NCBI GenBank assembly: GCA_013350335.1
Contig: CM023538.1
Coordinates: 46,122,201-46,186,200 of the forward strand
Source: Chimonanthus salicifolius
Taxonomy: Eukaryota > Streptophyta > Magnoliopsida > Laurales > Calycanthaceae
Direction: 5' to 3'
DNA length: 64,000 nucleotides
The notes beneath the pieces were generated by a model. It was not told the origin of the DNA and searched no databases. It saw only the letters and a list, made by a program, of their open reading frames with translations. Made by a program: the position numbers and the translations under genes. Positions 11,926 through 23,369 of the stretch are shown here, piece after piece (within the stretch, counting starts at the first letter, position 1; the number at the start of each line of letters is the position of its first letter).

Positions 11926-12985
11926 TGAGGCTTATGGTAAGCAGAGGTTAATGTAACAAGCCCAACGGCTAAACATGTTTCATGCCCTAAATCCGTGGCA
12001 AACAAATTCATGCATCAAACGTATCCCTTAGTATGTACACACTCGTAAAATTCAATACAAACACAGCTATAAAATGTAGCACAACTTCCTTGTCAATGTT
12101 GAAATGCATGGTATACACTCAAAAAGTGCAATCAATTTTTAAAGTAGCAATCTACAAGTGACAATAATTTCATTCTCCAACTCTTGCTAATATAAAAAAA
12201 AAACAATGAAACTCCAAAATCCTATTGCATATGACATGGCAACACATATGAGTAGAAATATAGAGGATTGTCTCTAATGTTGATTCATCGTTTTCGTTAC
12301 TTTACTCAAGTGAGGGTTTCGTTCAGCAATTTCTCTTGAGAAGTTATCCATAGAGGCCTCTTTGATAGATACTCTCGTTGAATATGTCAAATTGTCCCTA
12401 TGAATATGGAATCATATGTGAAAGATTATTAAAAACAACATTGAATGTCAAAAGTGCATAGAGTTGAGTTAATTCCATCGAAATTTGACTTGTCAGTTTG
12501 TTGTTGGAGATACGGTTTATTATCATAAGTCCAAACACTCCCTTCTCGTGATAATGTTTGTTTTGGGAATATCACCAGTTAAAAGGTTATGATACAAGTT
12601 CAATGATAATATCTCCTTCAAATATCCTATCTCCAGAGGAATTTTACCAGTCAACTTACTTGAGGAGAAATCAATTCCGATCATCAGAAGAAGTGGAGTG
12701 CCTTCATATGTGAGTGAATATCCCCTAGTTGTAAAGGTCGTTCTTAAGCTGTAGTTTATAACAACATTAGTTCCGTGAGTTTTATTTTCATCTATGCCCC
12801 AAAATATCCTAATGCACAACCATCATAAGTACTACAATGTGATCCAAGTAGAGATATTGAAATGTAACTATGAAGTTTTCTCTGAATGTATTGCGATTGG
12901 TCCAAGCAGGGATATTGATGAAGCAAGGAAGTATGTTTCCTGAAAATTAATTATCTGAAAAAGCCAGCAACCTATGCTTTTTGCA
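11926..12985 (-). pseudogene. RLP C-terminal pseudogene
   Basis: Minus-strand relic of the final RLP exon, alignable with 25,490-26,420. Recognisable pieces include the tail region, the LRR block of the membrane-proximal domain (YEGTPLLLMIGIDFSSSKL..GKIPLEIGYLKEI) and part of the island domain (LRTTFTTRG). Compared with the 25.7-kb copy it has several small deletions, a replaced stretch of about 70 bp near 12,510-12,570, stops and frameshifts. Similarity ends near 12,985. Larger and more damaged than a single-lesion allele, it is an old segmental duplicate. Confidence 0.8.
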
Positions 12986-13400
12986 AAATGGCCTTCTCTC
13001 TCTAAGTCGGGGTTTAAATTCCCTTTTTCATTCCGTGATATCGAAGCTTTGAATACTAAGTATCGGTGTTCTGATAGTGTCTGAACTCATCGGACTTCCG
13101 ACAAAGCCCCACAATTTTTTTAAAGTCCCAAAATGTCACTCTCGGATCTGAACCGATGGTCTCCGATAGTCCCCTATCGGAGATTCGAAAATGTCGGACT
13201 TCCGACACTTTCTACTCAGAACTCCGACCCTACCATTCTTTTTTTTTTTTTCTACAATTTGACCTCTGTAATCCTCCCAAGCTTCCCCAATTGGTCAAGC
13301 GAATGCGGCAACACACCCGCTAAGTTCACGCGTGCCAACACTCATATTTCATGGAAATACATTATTGCGTGAACATTAGGTCGTTACAGTACCTTAACTG
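12986..13400. repeat. Unassigned segment with hairpin and repeated TCGGACTTCCGACA
   Basis: The 14-mer tcggacttccgaca occurs at 13,090-13,103 and 13,194-13,207. Between them, 13,161-13,182 is a perfect 9-bp hairpin (ctccgatag / ctatcggag, loop tccc). An open frame at 13,133-13,372 is read across this structure and is not credible as a gene. Confidence 0.45.
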
Positions 13401-15035
13401 GAAAGAAAACCTCACCCAAACTATGCTCCAATGATTAAAGGTTGAGTGACGATGCCGTGCATATCCATGCATTTTACAATGATTATAGGCAGGTGGCCAA
13501 CAGTTTGTTAAATCAAAATTAAAGGCCAAATATAAAATTGATTAGGATAAATGGCATGATGATGATTAAAATAAATATAACTCGTGTTCAAAGAGCTAAG
13601 AGCTTCTGGATAGGGCCATTAATGGGCTGGTCCAGTGTAGGAAAATCACACTTTTGAATAATGTCTCTCAATTGGGTTGATATGTAAAAATGTAGTAAAT
13701 CATTTTATTGGTATCTTTACTAATTTTTGAAATCCAACCAATTCAGTTGTAGAAGATTTCACAATGGTGCTCGAAATGCCAATTTGTTGTCGTTGCCTCT
13801 TCTTATCCAACATAGACCTCACACTAGTCACAAACTAAGAGACTAATATTTTCTGAGCCACCAATTATGCCAAGCAAAGTTACACTCTCTGAAGTGTGTG
13901 ACAATTTATGTAATAAGGTTAGCCATCTTTTTGTGGCTTATGATTGTGGCGGGCCGGTTCGATCCAGCCCAAGAGGACGGTAGTTTGGAGATTGATTGTA
14001 ACAATGCAGGTATTGTTGTGGTTGCTAAGTTGGATTTCCTAATCTTTACAACCTTTACATGACACTGTAAACCATTCAATGTAGCCTCTTCCTCAACCAC
14101 TGTATTGTATGGAAGAAGAAGAGAAAGTTGGAAACATTTAATGCTTCCTTGAGAGATTTTAAAGAAATTAAGGAGATGAATTCATGAAAAAAAAGAAGCA
14201 ATTAATAGATAATAAAATTTAAATGTTTTTAATTACCCAACTTAAATGGAAGATTTTTTGATTAGTTTGCTCAATAGACAAGATTTAAGACTATTCAAAA
14301 TTGTTGAATGATAGTGAATATGGAGTGCTTTCATCGAATCCAAGTCACAAAATGAGGGAATTTGATGAAGGTAACGTAGGGTTTAATACCTACTTAAATC
14401 ATCATACTGAAAATAATATTTTTTTACTTAAAATCCTCAGATTTCAATCAAGGACAATGAAAGCGAAACTTCGGATATCTACTCTCATTCTCACTCAAAA
14501 AGGAGGATATAGTTCTAATTTAGACGGGACAATTTCATGAAAGAAATTAGGATTCTAGAAATTAGATTCAAACAAGAAATTGAGAATCTGAATGTTAAAT
14601 TTTAATACATTTAATTAACTAAATTAGATGCAATTAAATTAAATATACATGAATTCTTATTCGACTCGAATTCAGATTGAAAATTTAAGAATGTTCGAAT
14701 GAATCAATTTGGATTGTCGAATTACAATTTAATTAAGTAATTGAAATGGATGCAAGACATGAAACTTAAATTCACCAAATAATTAAAATTCAACAGTTAA
14801 ATTCAATTTAATTCAAACACATAAAACAAATCAAATTCAAAAGGAAACAAATACAAGACACACCAAATTGCTCAAATTTCTTTTTTTTACAAAGCTTGAT
14901 CGATTCTCAATTTATAGACCTTATTTGTTAAGAAAACAAAAAGAAAGGAAAAAAATAAATAAAAGAAGTATGTCAATGTCTGTTGGGCTTGCAAGCCTGG
15001 TTGAATTTGGTCGAACGAGTTTCATGTTGTTGATG
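13401..15035. other. No gene recognised
   Basis: AT-rich intergenic sequence. The part at about 14,020-14,100 is a diverged copy of 10,860-10,980. The open frame at 14,301-14,540 carries no known domain and its composition equals that of its surroundings. The box ggttcgatcc at 13,956 looks like an RNA polymerase III B box but has no A box or cloverleaf around it. Confidence 0.45.
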
Positions 15036-17420
15036 TGCATATTTTACATTTATAATCTCGCAAGCGCACGAACCATGTATAGTACAGCTGTATGATTGCG
15101 AGGTCAAAACCAAAGGAAATCTACAAAATATATGTTTAAAATTAAATCGGTACCTTTAAAAAGATGTAATCATAAGAAATATAATATATGAAGTTACAAT
15201 TTTAATTTAGAAAACGAAAGTAACGCCCTCATTATCTAACTTATGATTTAACAAGTCGAGAATCAAATCCATCTTCTTTGTTATTAAAATGGTGAAACAA
15301 GAATATGCAGTCTCATCTTAATTTAAATTCACATGTTTTAAGATTAAAATATCATATCTCCAACCTTAGTTATTTAAATCTTGAGAGGGAGAGAATTTGA
15401 AAACGAAGAATTAAAGAATAAAATACATAAACATACAAGAATAAAAACGTGAAAATAAATTGAACATTAAAAATACAACACACAAACAAAGGAACTAACA
15501 TAATAAAGACTGAAATTGAAATTGCAAGTAAAGTAAATGACAAAATTTAAAAGTGCAGTATTTAAAGGGTGGTTGCTAGAATAGGCCACTCATCACTCAA
15601 AATGTGAAAACAAATACAAAACCTAGATCTGAAATTCGCGTAAAGATCTGAAATACAATTCATACTTACTAATAAAGACAAGATTCACAACTTTTAATTT
15701 AATTAATTAAACCTTACTAATCACGATTCAATATTTACAATCAAGATCCTAACTATTGCATTTGCTCATGTTTAATTAATGAAACAAAAGTTGCAAACTT
15801 GAAATTAAAAGCAAAATAATCACAAAAGAATTTTAGAACTTGGACGATTCAGGATTATAAATGGATGCTTTGTATTTATTTAATGGAAGAGTTCAGTATA
15901 GGCACTTATAAATTAAATACAAGAAAGACAACATAAAAATAAAAATCTACAACTCTCACTTGTAAATTCGAATGGTACTCCTGTTTTCTTGTTTTTTCTC
16001 CCTAACCTTGGTCCTCTCAAGCTCCAGATCAAATTCGAATTTTATTGTTGGCTTAGTGCTCTATTTATAGGCTCGGTGTTGGAATGGACGGCTGAGATTT
16101 AATTTTGGTTTGAGTGATAAATGTGTGGCTTGGATTAGATCTCATTAGAAGTGGGTGATTGGGAGTAAAAGTCCCAAAAGTTAGGGTTTGAACGAGGTGT
16201 ACACGGATTTTGGGATGTGTGGTGGCTTGGACTGGAGTGCAAGCAAGGAGAGAGATTTTAGGATTGGATTTGGCATGAGATTTTCGAATTTGGCTACGTG
16301 GGATTAGGGTTTGTTTAATGAAATGCAAATGGATGGGTGAGATTGATAGATGAGGTGAATGGATGGATGAGATGAGATATGATGATGTAGAGAGTTGACT
16401 AGGTGTAGAATTAGAATGTGGAGGCTTTGGATTGTGAAAATGGTGTGAGGTGTTGGTGATGTGGATGATGAGGTGTGTTAGGATCCTAGGAGTGTATCTA
16501 GATGGTTTTAGGTCTAAGTGCATGGAGAGGTTTTAGGTTGCAAAAATCATGTGGAGTGTGTGTTGGATGGATAAGGTGGTGACAAGGCCTATGCACATGG
16601 AGGCTATCTTGGGTTACAAGTTGTTCTAACTTAGGGTTTAACGAATGGATGGTTAAGATTGGTTTGGGTTAGATCTAATGGTTTTAATGTTAATTGGCTA
16701 AAATAAATTATATATATGGTAGGTATCTAATGTAGGGTTTGGATTCAAAGGTTGACCTAAATGGATGATGAAATGCATGTATATCATGATGAATGTATGC
16801 ATTGGATAGGTAAGGTGACTCTAGGGTTTTTCCTTGGTTTATGAGTGATATGAATGATTGATATGAAATATCCTAAGATCTAATGGTTTGGATGGTTGAT
16901 GAGTGATCTAAGGTGATGGATGCATAGGTGATGCGAGGATGGATGGTCTAGATCTAAGGTTTATGCATGTTTGGTTTGGATTTGATAGGTGGATCTAGGG
17001 TTTCCTAAGTTTAATGATATGAAATGAATGGTATGGATGAGATGTATGGAATGAATGGTTACGATTGCATGATTTGGCTAATGGATGGTTGAGATTGCAT
17101 AGAGCGAGGATTGGATGGTGTGGATTGATAAGGAAATGGACAAGGCTTAGGCGTGTGAATGGTTTATGGACTTGGGTTTTAGACCTATAAATGAGCACAT
17201 GGGCCTCCAGTGGATCTTTGACTTGAGCTTGAGGACTTGGCCTTTGTTGGATTTTGGAGTGCACATTAGCCCGGCCCATCTTGTAATATGTGCATGGACT
17301 TCTTGTGGCCTGGCCCAATGTTGGCCTATTGAGCTTAGCTTGGCCCAATTGAAGTAGATCTCTCATTCATTTGATCTTGATTTTCAGTCTTTGGCACTTG
17401 AATTGCATGTTCTCTCTCCC
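15036..17420. repeat. Large non-coding repeat with ATGG-rich imperfect minisatellite
   Basis: The left part (about 15,040-15,110: ataatctcgcaagcgcacgaa ... gcgaggtcaaaacc) is related to 18,843-18,935 (ataactcgcaagcatacgaat ... caggtcgaaccc), so a repeat family starts here. From 16,070 to 17,170 the plus strand is G/T-biased, built from drifting copies of atggatgg, gatgagat and ggttgagat. On the minus strand gcctataaatagagc (16,061-16,075) looks like a TATA box. No gag-pol frame is present. The 152- and 123-residue minus-strand open frames (16,065-16,523; 16,995-17,366) reflect the base skew. A large non-autonomous retroelement is possible, but LTRs were not found. Confidence 0.45.
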
Positions 17421-17890
17421 AGAATTAAATAATTAACTCCACCACTTTAAAATCTAAAATATTGATTAAGTCTAGACTCTCATAACCGGATCTATACTAA
17501 CCAATTTACATGAAAAACTTAAAAGTGGCCCGAATTAATTACTAAAATTCCATATCTTCTATTTTAGGCTCAAAACTAGCAATGATCCCTGACTTAGCTT
17601 GATTTCTTGTATTCTCTATTTTTAAAATACAAAACTAAGAAACTAAATTAAATGGACTAATATACACAAAATTAAGAGCCAACTGGTCCAATAATTAGAG
17701 CTAAAGATGTAAGATTTTAGTACTCAACACATGGTTTTTTTTTTTTTCTTTTAATTAGATGATTTAGAAAAGGAACCAAAAAAAAAAAAAAAAACCACAA
17801 GACCTTGTTAGAGCTCAATCCTCCTTATAAATTGATCTATGCTTTACAGTGGCATTCCTTCTAATCTGCCGCATTCAAGTTGAAAGCCCC
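17421..17890. other. No gene recognised
   Basis: AT-rich spacer with a T tract at about 17,736-17,747 and an A tract at about 17,779-17,793. No coding sequence. Confidence 0.45.
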
Positions 17891-18018
17891 AGGTGTTCTA
17901 GAACAAGATTGACCCTAGAGGAGGAGGGGGGTGAATAGGGCAATCTCCGATTTGTTGGTCCTTGTAAAATTTACTTAATTAATTAACCAATTTGCAGTGA
18001 ATACAAGTCAATCAAGTA

Positions 18019-18040
18019 TGTGTGTGTGTGTGTGTGTGTT
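18019..18040. repeat. (TG)n microsatellite
   Basis: About eleven uninterrupted tg dinucleotides inside the dispersed repeat. Confidence 0.9.
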
Positions 18041-18834
18041 AGCAATTGTGATTAAATAAGAATTCAAACAACTAGCTCTAACACCACAAGACCAATATAA
18101 AGTGGTTCGGAGTAAACCCTCCTACATCCACAAATGGACTCACCCAACCTTGGGCTATCCCAATTCACTAAGTGAGGAATTACACCCTCACAAATAGAGT
18201 AAGAATTCCACCTAACTCGATTGACTGGGAATTTCACTCAATCCCTAAGATTTTGAATGGTTCAACCTATCCCAGTTTACGTCCTTATCCCTCTATTTTT
18301 TAGAGTGGTTTGATCCCTCGATCTAGTCCACTCTATAAGATGATTTATGAAAATAAAATCAAACACTAAGAAGCACTTGCCTTGTTCAACTCTCTTGATG
18401 TAGATAAGTGTTTCTTGAAGAATCTCCCAATGTGATGTCGTTCAATGACAAAGATGTGTCGAGTATGTGCAATCACCATCTATGGGAAGAATGATTCTAG
18501 GATTATAGCTTTGCCAATGGAATCCTAGACAAGTTTCCTCCCCCTCTCTCTCTCTTTCTGTCTTAATCAAAAGATTGGATCTCAAATGGTTCACAATTAT
18601 TTAGTGAATAGAGAGAGGTTGAGATCCTCTCGGAATGCCTTTCTGATTTTCCTATTCAAGGCTCTAAGGTTTCCAACCAAACTCATCAAAGTTTGGAGAA
18701 TATATAGGCATCCAGAAAAATCCAGCTTGGGGTCACCGATGGGTCGGTACTGTCGATGGGTCAGTACTTAAAATTTTCCTGTTGTAATGTAACCGTTAAC
18801 ATTTAATGCACTTCCAACGGATATAAAATGGTCA

Positions 18835-19410
18835 TTACTATTGTGCAAATTTTAAATTTATAACTCGCAAGCATACGAATCAAATTAGAGTATAGAGATA
18901 TGCAAGTGCCAGGTCGAACCCACAGGGACTTGATTTTAGAATGAACGAGAAAACAAATTAAAAAGCCTAACAATTTAATCTTAATGTAGTTAACACTTTT
19001 TTCATGGAGGATGGTTGAAATAAACATGCAAAAATTAATTAAAAATACTAAAGAAATAGAGATTGAATCAAGTGAAAGAAATTACTAAGGCATCGGACTC
19101 TACCACCATTAAATATATAATCTTCTAATTATTTATTTATTAATTCCCAAGTTTTAAAGATTTAAACATTCGAGCACATTAATATGGTGTTCAAAAATTG
19201 ATTTTCCTTCGCCTAAAAGTGTAAATTCTAAGAATTCAATGTATCCTATCTTAATTCAAAATGGGTCAAAGCTCTTCATTTAAGCACACTCTCTTTCATA
19301 TTTACTTTTAAACCTACAAAACACAAAGCTATACTAATTAGATAAAATTAAATCAAATGAGATACTAACAATTATAAATTTAGGAGTAAAATATGTAATA
19401 ATTTTACACT
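18835..19410. repeat. Nested insertion-like segment related to the 15.0-kb repeat
   Basis: Sequence with ataactcgcaagcatacgaa and caggtcgaacccacaggga interrupts the outer repeat. The cgatgggtcgg words occur on both sides (up to 18,767 and from 19,542) but not within it. The start resembles 15,040-15,110. No coding frame. Exact ends and target duplication were not resolved. Confidence 0.4.
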
Positions 19411-19923
19411 CCTCAACTGGCGGGTCGACAAACTTATGTTTGATTTGTCATTCTTGTCGATTGTATTGAACTGAGGCAAAACCATGCAGACAAATTTTCA
19501 AATCCAAAAACTTGTCAAACCCATGTTGACATGTCGGTAACATCGATGGGTCGGTCTTGATACTTTCGATGGGTCTGTGACCTCGATATGTCTTTCTGAG
19601 AGTAGACCAGAGTTCTAAGTTCCAGAGCTCACTCAACCTAGGTCGACATGTGCTCATCGATGGGTCGTTCTGTCCTCATCGATATGTTGATGTACACGTG
19701 ACACTCGATCTGAGAGCAACCCATAATGACAGTGTATCCATTCCTGAACCTTTGTCAATCCAGTCTATGTGTCGAATACCAAGATGGGTCTGTCCTATCT
19801 CACCGATGGGTCGGTGGACTCAACGTATCGACCTGACAGTTTACCAGATTTTAAATATTTGTCCCATCCGGTTCTGTGACTGTCTCGAGTGCTCAAAGGC
19901 TTGTTAATGTTATTAGTAACATG

Positions 19924-20094
19924 TGTTGGAATATATTTAGATTATCCTAACTATAATGTAATTAGGATTCTAGTTTGATTTTATCTCTATTAAGAGATCT
20001 GTTTAGATTAGAAGTGTAATAGCCCTAGGGTCGGCTAAGGCTATATATAGTTGTATAATACTCTTTAATGAATACAATTTTCTCTTTTGTAACA
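19924..20094 (+). repeat. 5' LTR of the non-autonomous element
   Basis: 171 bp, TGTTGG...TAACA. It contains ctatatatag (about 20,041-20,050), a plausible TATA box, near aatgaatacaattttc at its 3' end. Confidence 0.9.
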
Positions 20095-20107
20095 TGGCAT
20101 CAGAGCC
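20095..20107 (+). other. Primer-binding site (Met-tRNA type)
   Basis: TGGCATCAGAGCC abuts the 5' LTR with no gap. It differs from the common plant TGGTATCAGAGCC at one base. Confidence 0.85.
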
Positions 20108-20633
20108 AGAATTTGTTCCTATTGAGTGAGGCTCAATAATCACGTCTCTTCTTCTCTCCCTCTGCCGGAGATACATCCGTAGAGGGAGGGAGGGAGTGAG
20201 AAACATCTCGTGGGTTCTGCACGGCACGGTCGTACGAAAGGAGGGACTTGTAAGTTCATCCTCAGTGAAATCACACTGCTGCCGATGCCTTTTTCTGCTA
20301 TCTTAGACACTTGTCCTTCTGCACCCCTTTGTCCTGTCGTGTACTGTCTGATCTGCCTCCCGTCGTCCAGATCTGGACTCTCCATATTCCCTTCATTCGC
20401 TGGTTGCCTTGTGTGAAGATTCGGTGCTTGCTTTGGCAGATCATCTTCCCAACTCAAGATCTGGAGCTTGCTTTGGCAGATCTGAAATCCAGATCTCCTT
20501 TTGTGACTGCACCATCGTCGCTCGCATTAGATGGATGTCACCTATTGTTCCAGATCCGAAATCACTGCTGCTTCCACTTCCGCCGGGCCTCTGTTAGCCT
20601 TTTCCATGCTTCGCTATTGTTTGGCGTGATACG

Positions 20634-20711
20634 CCTGATATGGATGGTTTTAAGCTTCTTGAACAGGTTGGGCTTGAAATGGATTTGCCCGTTATCATGA
20701 TGTCTGCAGAT
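20634..20711 (+). pseudogene. Captured fragment of a type-B response regulator (receiver domain)
   Basis: The 26 codons starting [15 protein letters not shown] and continuing through [11 protein letters not shown] match the core of the receiver domain of plant type-B ARR cytokinin-signalling transcription factors. The segment follows the phospho-accepting Asp region and includes the conserved Ser-Ala pair. Upstream (DT before PDMDG instead of DVHM) and downstream (PQIHPF) the similarity stops abruptly, and there is no phosphorylation site, output domain or DNA-binding domain. It therefore cannot act as a regulator. It lies in the sense orientation inside a non-autonomous LTR element, which indicates transduplication of a host exon piece. 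The match is from memory of the family, not a search. Confidence 0.8.
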
Positions 20712-22155
20712 CCACAAATCCATCCTTTCTACAGACCCGTGGCTTGTCTTTTTTTCCTTGTTGCATTGCACATGGAGATCAACAAAAAGCAAGAGAATTG
20801 TTGTTGTTCAAGACCCAATTGCCGTTGGTGCTGTTTTTTTGTTGCCCAGAAGCCATCATGCAATGGAAGAAAGAAAAAAAAAAATCTATTCTCAGTTTTG
20901 TGGCAAGTCTAATTTTGGGTTGCTGATTGCATACCACTATCAGATTTTGATCTGGTCACAAATCATCTTATTTTTGAAGTGTGGGGATTGCTTTCCCATG
21001 GTCTGTTCTGTTCCTCGCCGTCGTGGCCTTGTCGTTTCCAGATTTGGTATGTTCTCAAAACCCAAATCTCAGTTGGAAAGCCCGCCTGATCGCCCATGCT
21101 ACCAGATTTGCCGCTATCAGAGGCTGCCCTTTTGCAAGGCCAGGCGTACATCTCCTTCACGCCGCTGCTCCTTTCCGATCATCACTGATTTAGGCGTGAG
21201 AGATTCCAGATCTGTGCTAGGCCCATTTTCTTTATTCATACTGAACATATTTTGCTGTCACCACCTTGCTCTACTAAGGAGGGAAAAGAAACTATTGCAG
21301 ACATCCTCAGTCGATTACCATCTTTTATGTCGATTATTCATGTGGCATCAGGAGGAGCCTTTTGAATCCACCCTATGGCGATGTGCAAATAACAAATTTC
21401 AGCAACCTGTATTCAGTCCAGATTTGAGTGGGTTGTTGGACAGATCTGTTTTTTTATTGTTCTCGTGGGGACATTCAGAGCAATGTCAATTGGGGTCCTA
21501 GTTGTTTCAGAGATTTGTTCAGCCTCATGTTGAGGTGAAGTTCATTGATATTCATATTCAATTTCCAGTGTGGGACAGTGACTTAATATTGGCTTGGGAG
21601 ATCAGTTTGAGTATAGTTCCCAGCATACAGTTTATCTTGGGTGCATTTTCATGGGATATATATTCCACGATTCTTGAGAAAGCAAACATAATTGCCTTTT
21701 CAAGTTCAAGCTTTGGTCCAGGTGGTGAAGAGCTCATCAGGATCATCTCATCTCTGCATCATTGCTTCAAACCGCTGTTATTTTGCAAGAAATTTGCCTT
21801 GCCTCACAGTTGCTTACAGACAGATTGCCTTCTCCCATCCTCTGTTTTGCCCAGTGTTCAGATATGTTTATGGACTACTCTGGTGTTTTGTCCACCAATC
21901 ACAATTCAGACTTAGATTTGTTGTTTATTCTCATCACGATCTACGAGATATGTGCCAAGAAGAAAGGGGGAGAGTTGAAGAAAGGGACACAAATTGCCCT
22001 TACTTTGTTGCTGAAGAAGGGACACAACTTGTCCTTCGTTCGAGCACGCCTTATTTTGTCGTTTCTTGAAAATGAGAATGACATGTTTTGGACACATGTT
22101 CATTTGTTGTGGAATTCATCCACTCCTTTTATCTAGAGGACTGATTCGTCCCCAT

Positions 22156-22493
22156 CATTTGCTGGCCTTTTATGGTTGCAGTCCCATTTGCTGGCCTTTC
22201 ATGGCTATAGCCCCATTTGCTGGCCTTTCATGGCTACAGCCTCATTTGCTGGCCTTTGATGGTTACAGCCTCATTTGCTGGCCTTTCATAGCTACAGTCT
22301 CATTTGCTGGCCTTTGATGGTTATAGCCTCATTCGTTGGCCTTTCATGGTTACAGCCTCATTTGCTGGCCTTTCATGGTTACAGCCCCATTTGCTGGTCT
22401 TTATGACTTCAGCCCCATTTGCTAGTCTTTATGACTTCAGCCTTTATTTGCTGGCCTTTATGGCTATAGTTATTGTTCGTTGGCCTTTACGAT
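22156..22493 (+). repeat. 29-bp minisatellite, about 12 copies
   Basis: The consensus is built on atttgctggcctttcatgg followed by ytayagcccc/t. Early copies keep a strict 29-bp period. Copies 9 and 10 share a variant (tctttatgacttcag), and the last copies are degraded. A period not divisible by three rotates the reading frame, so this is not a protein repeat. It lies within the non-autonomous LTR element. Confidence 0.9.
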
Positions 22494-22881
22494 CTGATTA
22501 ATCGATGTGATGGCTTCAGCCTTTTTTTGGCATTTATTATACCCTTGTTTTTCAGGTCATTCGTCGCCTGTATTTATCGCATATTGCGATCACTATTTTT
22601 GCCGGACAACTATCTTTCGGCCACTGTCGTCGTCCGTGCCAAGTTCTTTGTTTCAGGCCGCCATCTGTGTTCGCCGCCTGTCATTTAGCAGCGAATCAAC
22701 GCTGCCACATAAACACGTATTTGCAGCCAGTCAACGCTGCCACCTCAACAAGTTTTGCAGCCAATCAGTGTGCTGCTTCATCAAATCTTCGAGGCCAGTT
22801 GGTGTGCCACTTTTGCAGTTCATCTGCCAATTCTCCATGTTCCAAGCTTTGCGTTCATCCACGCTTCAGCTTGCAGGGGCG

Positions 22882-23052
22882 TGTTGGAATATATTTAGAT
22901 TATCCTAATTATAATGTAATTAGGATTCTAGTTTGATTTTATCTCTATTAAGAGATCTGTTTAGATTAGAAGTGTAATAGCCCTAGGGTCGGCTAAGGCT
23001 ATATATAGTTGTGTAATACTCTTTAATGAATACAATTTTCTCTTTTCTAACA
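22882..23052 (+). repeat. 3' LTR of the non-autonomous element
   Basis: 171 bp, nearly identical to the 5' LTR (about three differences by eye), followed by the target duplication ACATG. Confidence 0.9.
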
Positions 23053-23369
23053 ACATGTTCCACTAAGCCTAAGCAAGGTCCACTAAAGTGTGGGTTCCAC
23101 CTAAAATCATTTATGGCCAATTTACCTTTGGTGATTGCCATACACTTTGGTGATGCTTGATCTTCCTCTTGATCTTTAGTCTTCACCACCACTTGAGTCT
23201 TCTTTTATGCTTCAATCTTCCGAGGTAAGGCTTCTCCTGTATCATGTAATTTGACAAACAGGGACTTTGGCACTAACACAAGTAAAAAAATCACCAACTG
23301 ATCAATTAAATGAGATAGTACAAATCGTGCTTCGAGACCATGTTAGATTTCAGTCCTCTTGATTGATTG

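Larger units (their letters stand above)
19924..23052 (+). mobile_element. Complete non-autonomous LTR retroelement (3.13 kb) with captured gene fragment
   Basis: Two 171-bp LTRs (19,924-20,094 and 22,882-23,052) begin TGTTGGAATA and end TAACA, and differ at about three positions by eye. The element is bordered by the 5-bp direct repeat ACATG (19,919-19,923 and 23,053-23,057), so it is a true insertion. Directly after the 5' LTR is TGGCATCAGAGCC (20,095-20,107), a primer site for initiator Met-tRNA. A short purine tract (gcaggggcg) precedes the 3' LTR. The 2.8-kb interior has no gag, protease, integrase or reverse transcriptase, so replication would need proteins from another element. Instead it carries a type-B response-regulator fragment and a 29-bp minisatellite. 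The larger open frames inside (for example 20,758-21,501) show no known domain. Confidence 0.9.
17895..23290. repeat. Dispersed repeat interrupted by two younger insertions
   Basis: The outer repeat starts near a purine tract (gaccctagaggaggaggggggtgaatag, written here as a position landmark at 17,918-17,938 and beyond). It includes the block with gtggttcgg and 'ctcacccaaccttgggcta', runs to about 18,830, resumes at about 19,410-19,918, and continues after the LTR element at 23,058-23,290 (ttccaccta...cttcaatcttccgaggtaaggcttctcctg). It is non-coding as seen here. The motif cgatgggtcggt and close variants recur at 18,736, 18,752, 19,542, 19,567, 19,657 and 19,804. It is host DNA for the insertions at 18.83-19.41 and 19,924-23,052. 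Confidence 0.5.

Noticed and set aside
13950..13970. tRNA or SINE suggested by a GGTTCGATCC box
   Set aside because: No A box at the right distance, no cloverleaf, no acceptor stem.
16065..16523. 152-residue minus-strand open frame rich in Ser/Thr/His/Pro
   Set aside because: It mirrors the ATGG-rich repeat on the plus strand; open by composition, not by coding selection.
20758..21501. 247-residue plus-strand open frame in the non-autonomous LTR element
   Set aside because: No recognisable domain, poor composition and a start inside a tract overlapping other frames. It does not resemble gag or any pol domain.
22156..22493. CRISPR-like regular repeats
   Set aside because: Units abut without unique spacers and lie inside a plant retroelement; it is a minisatellite.
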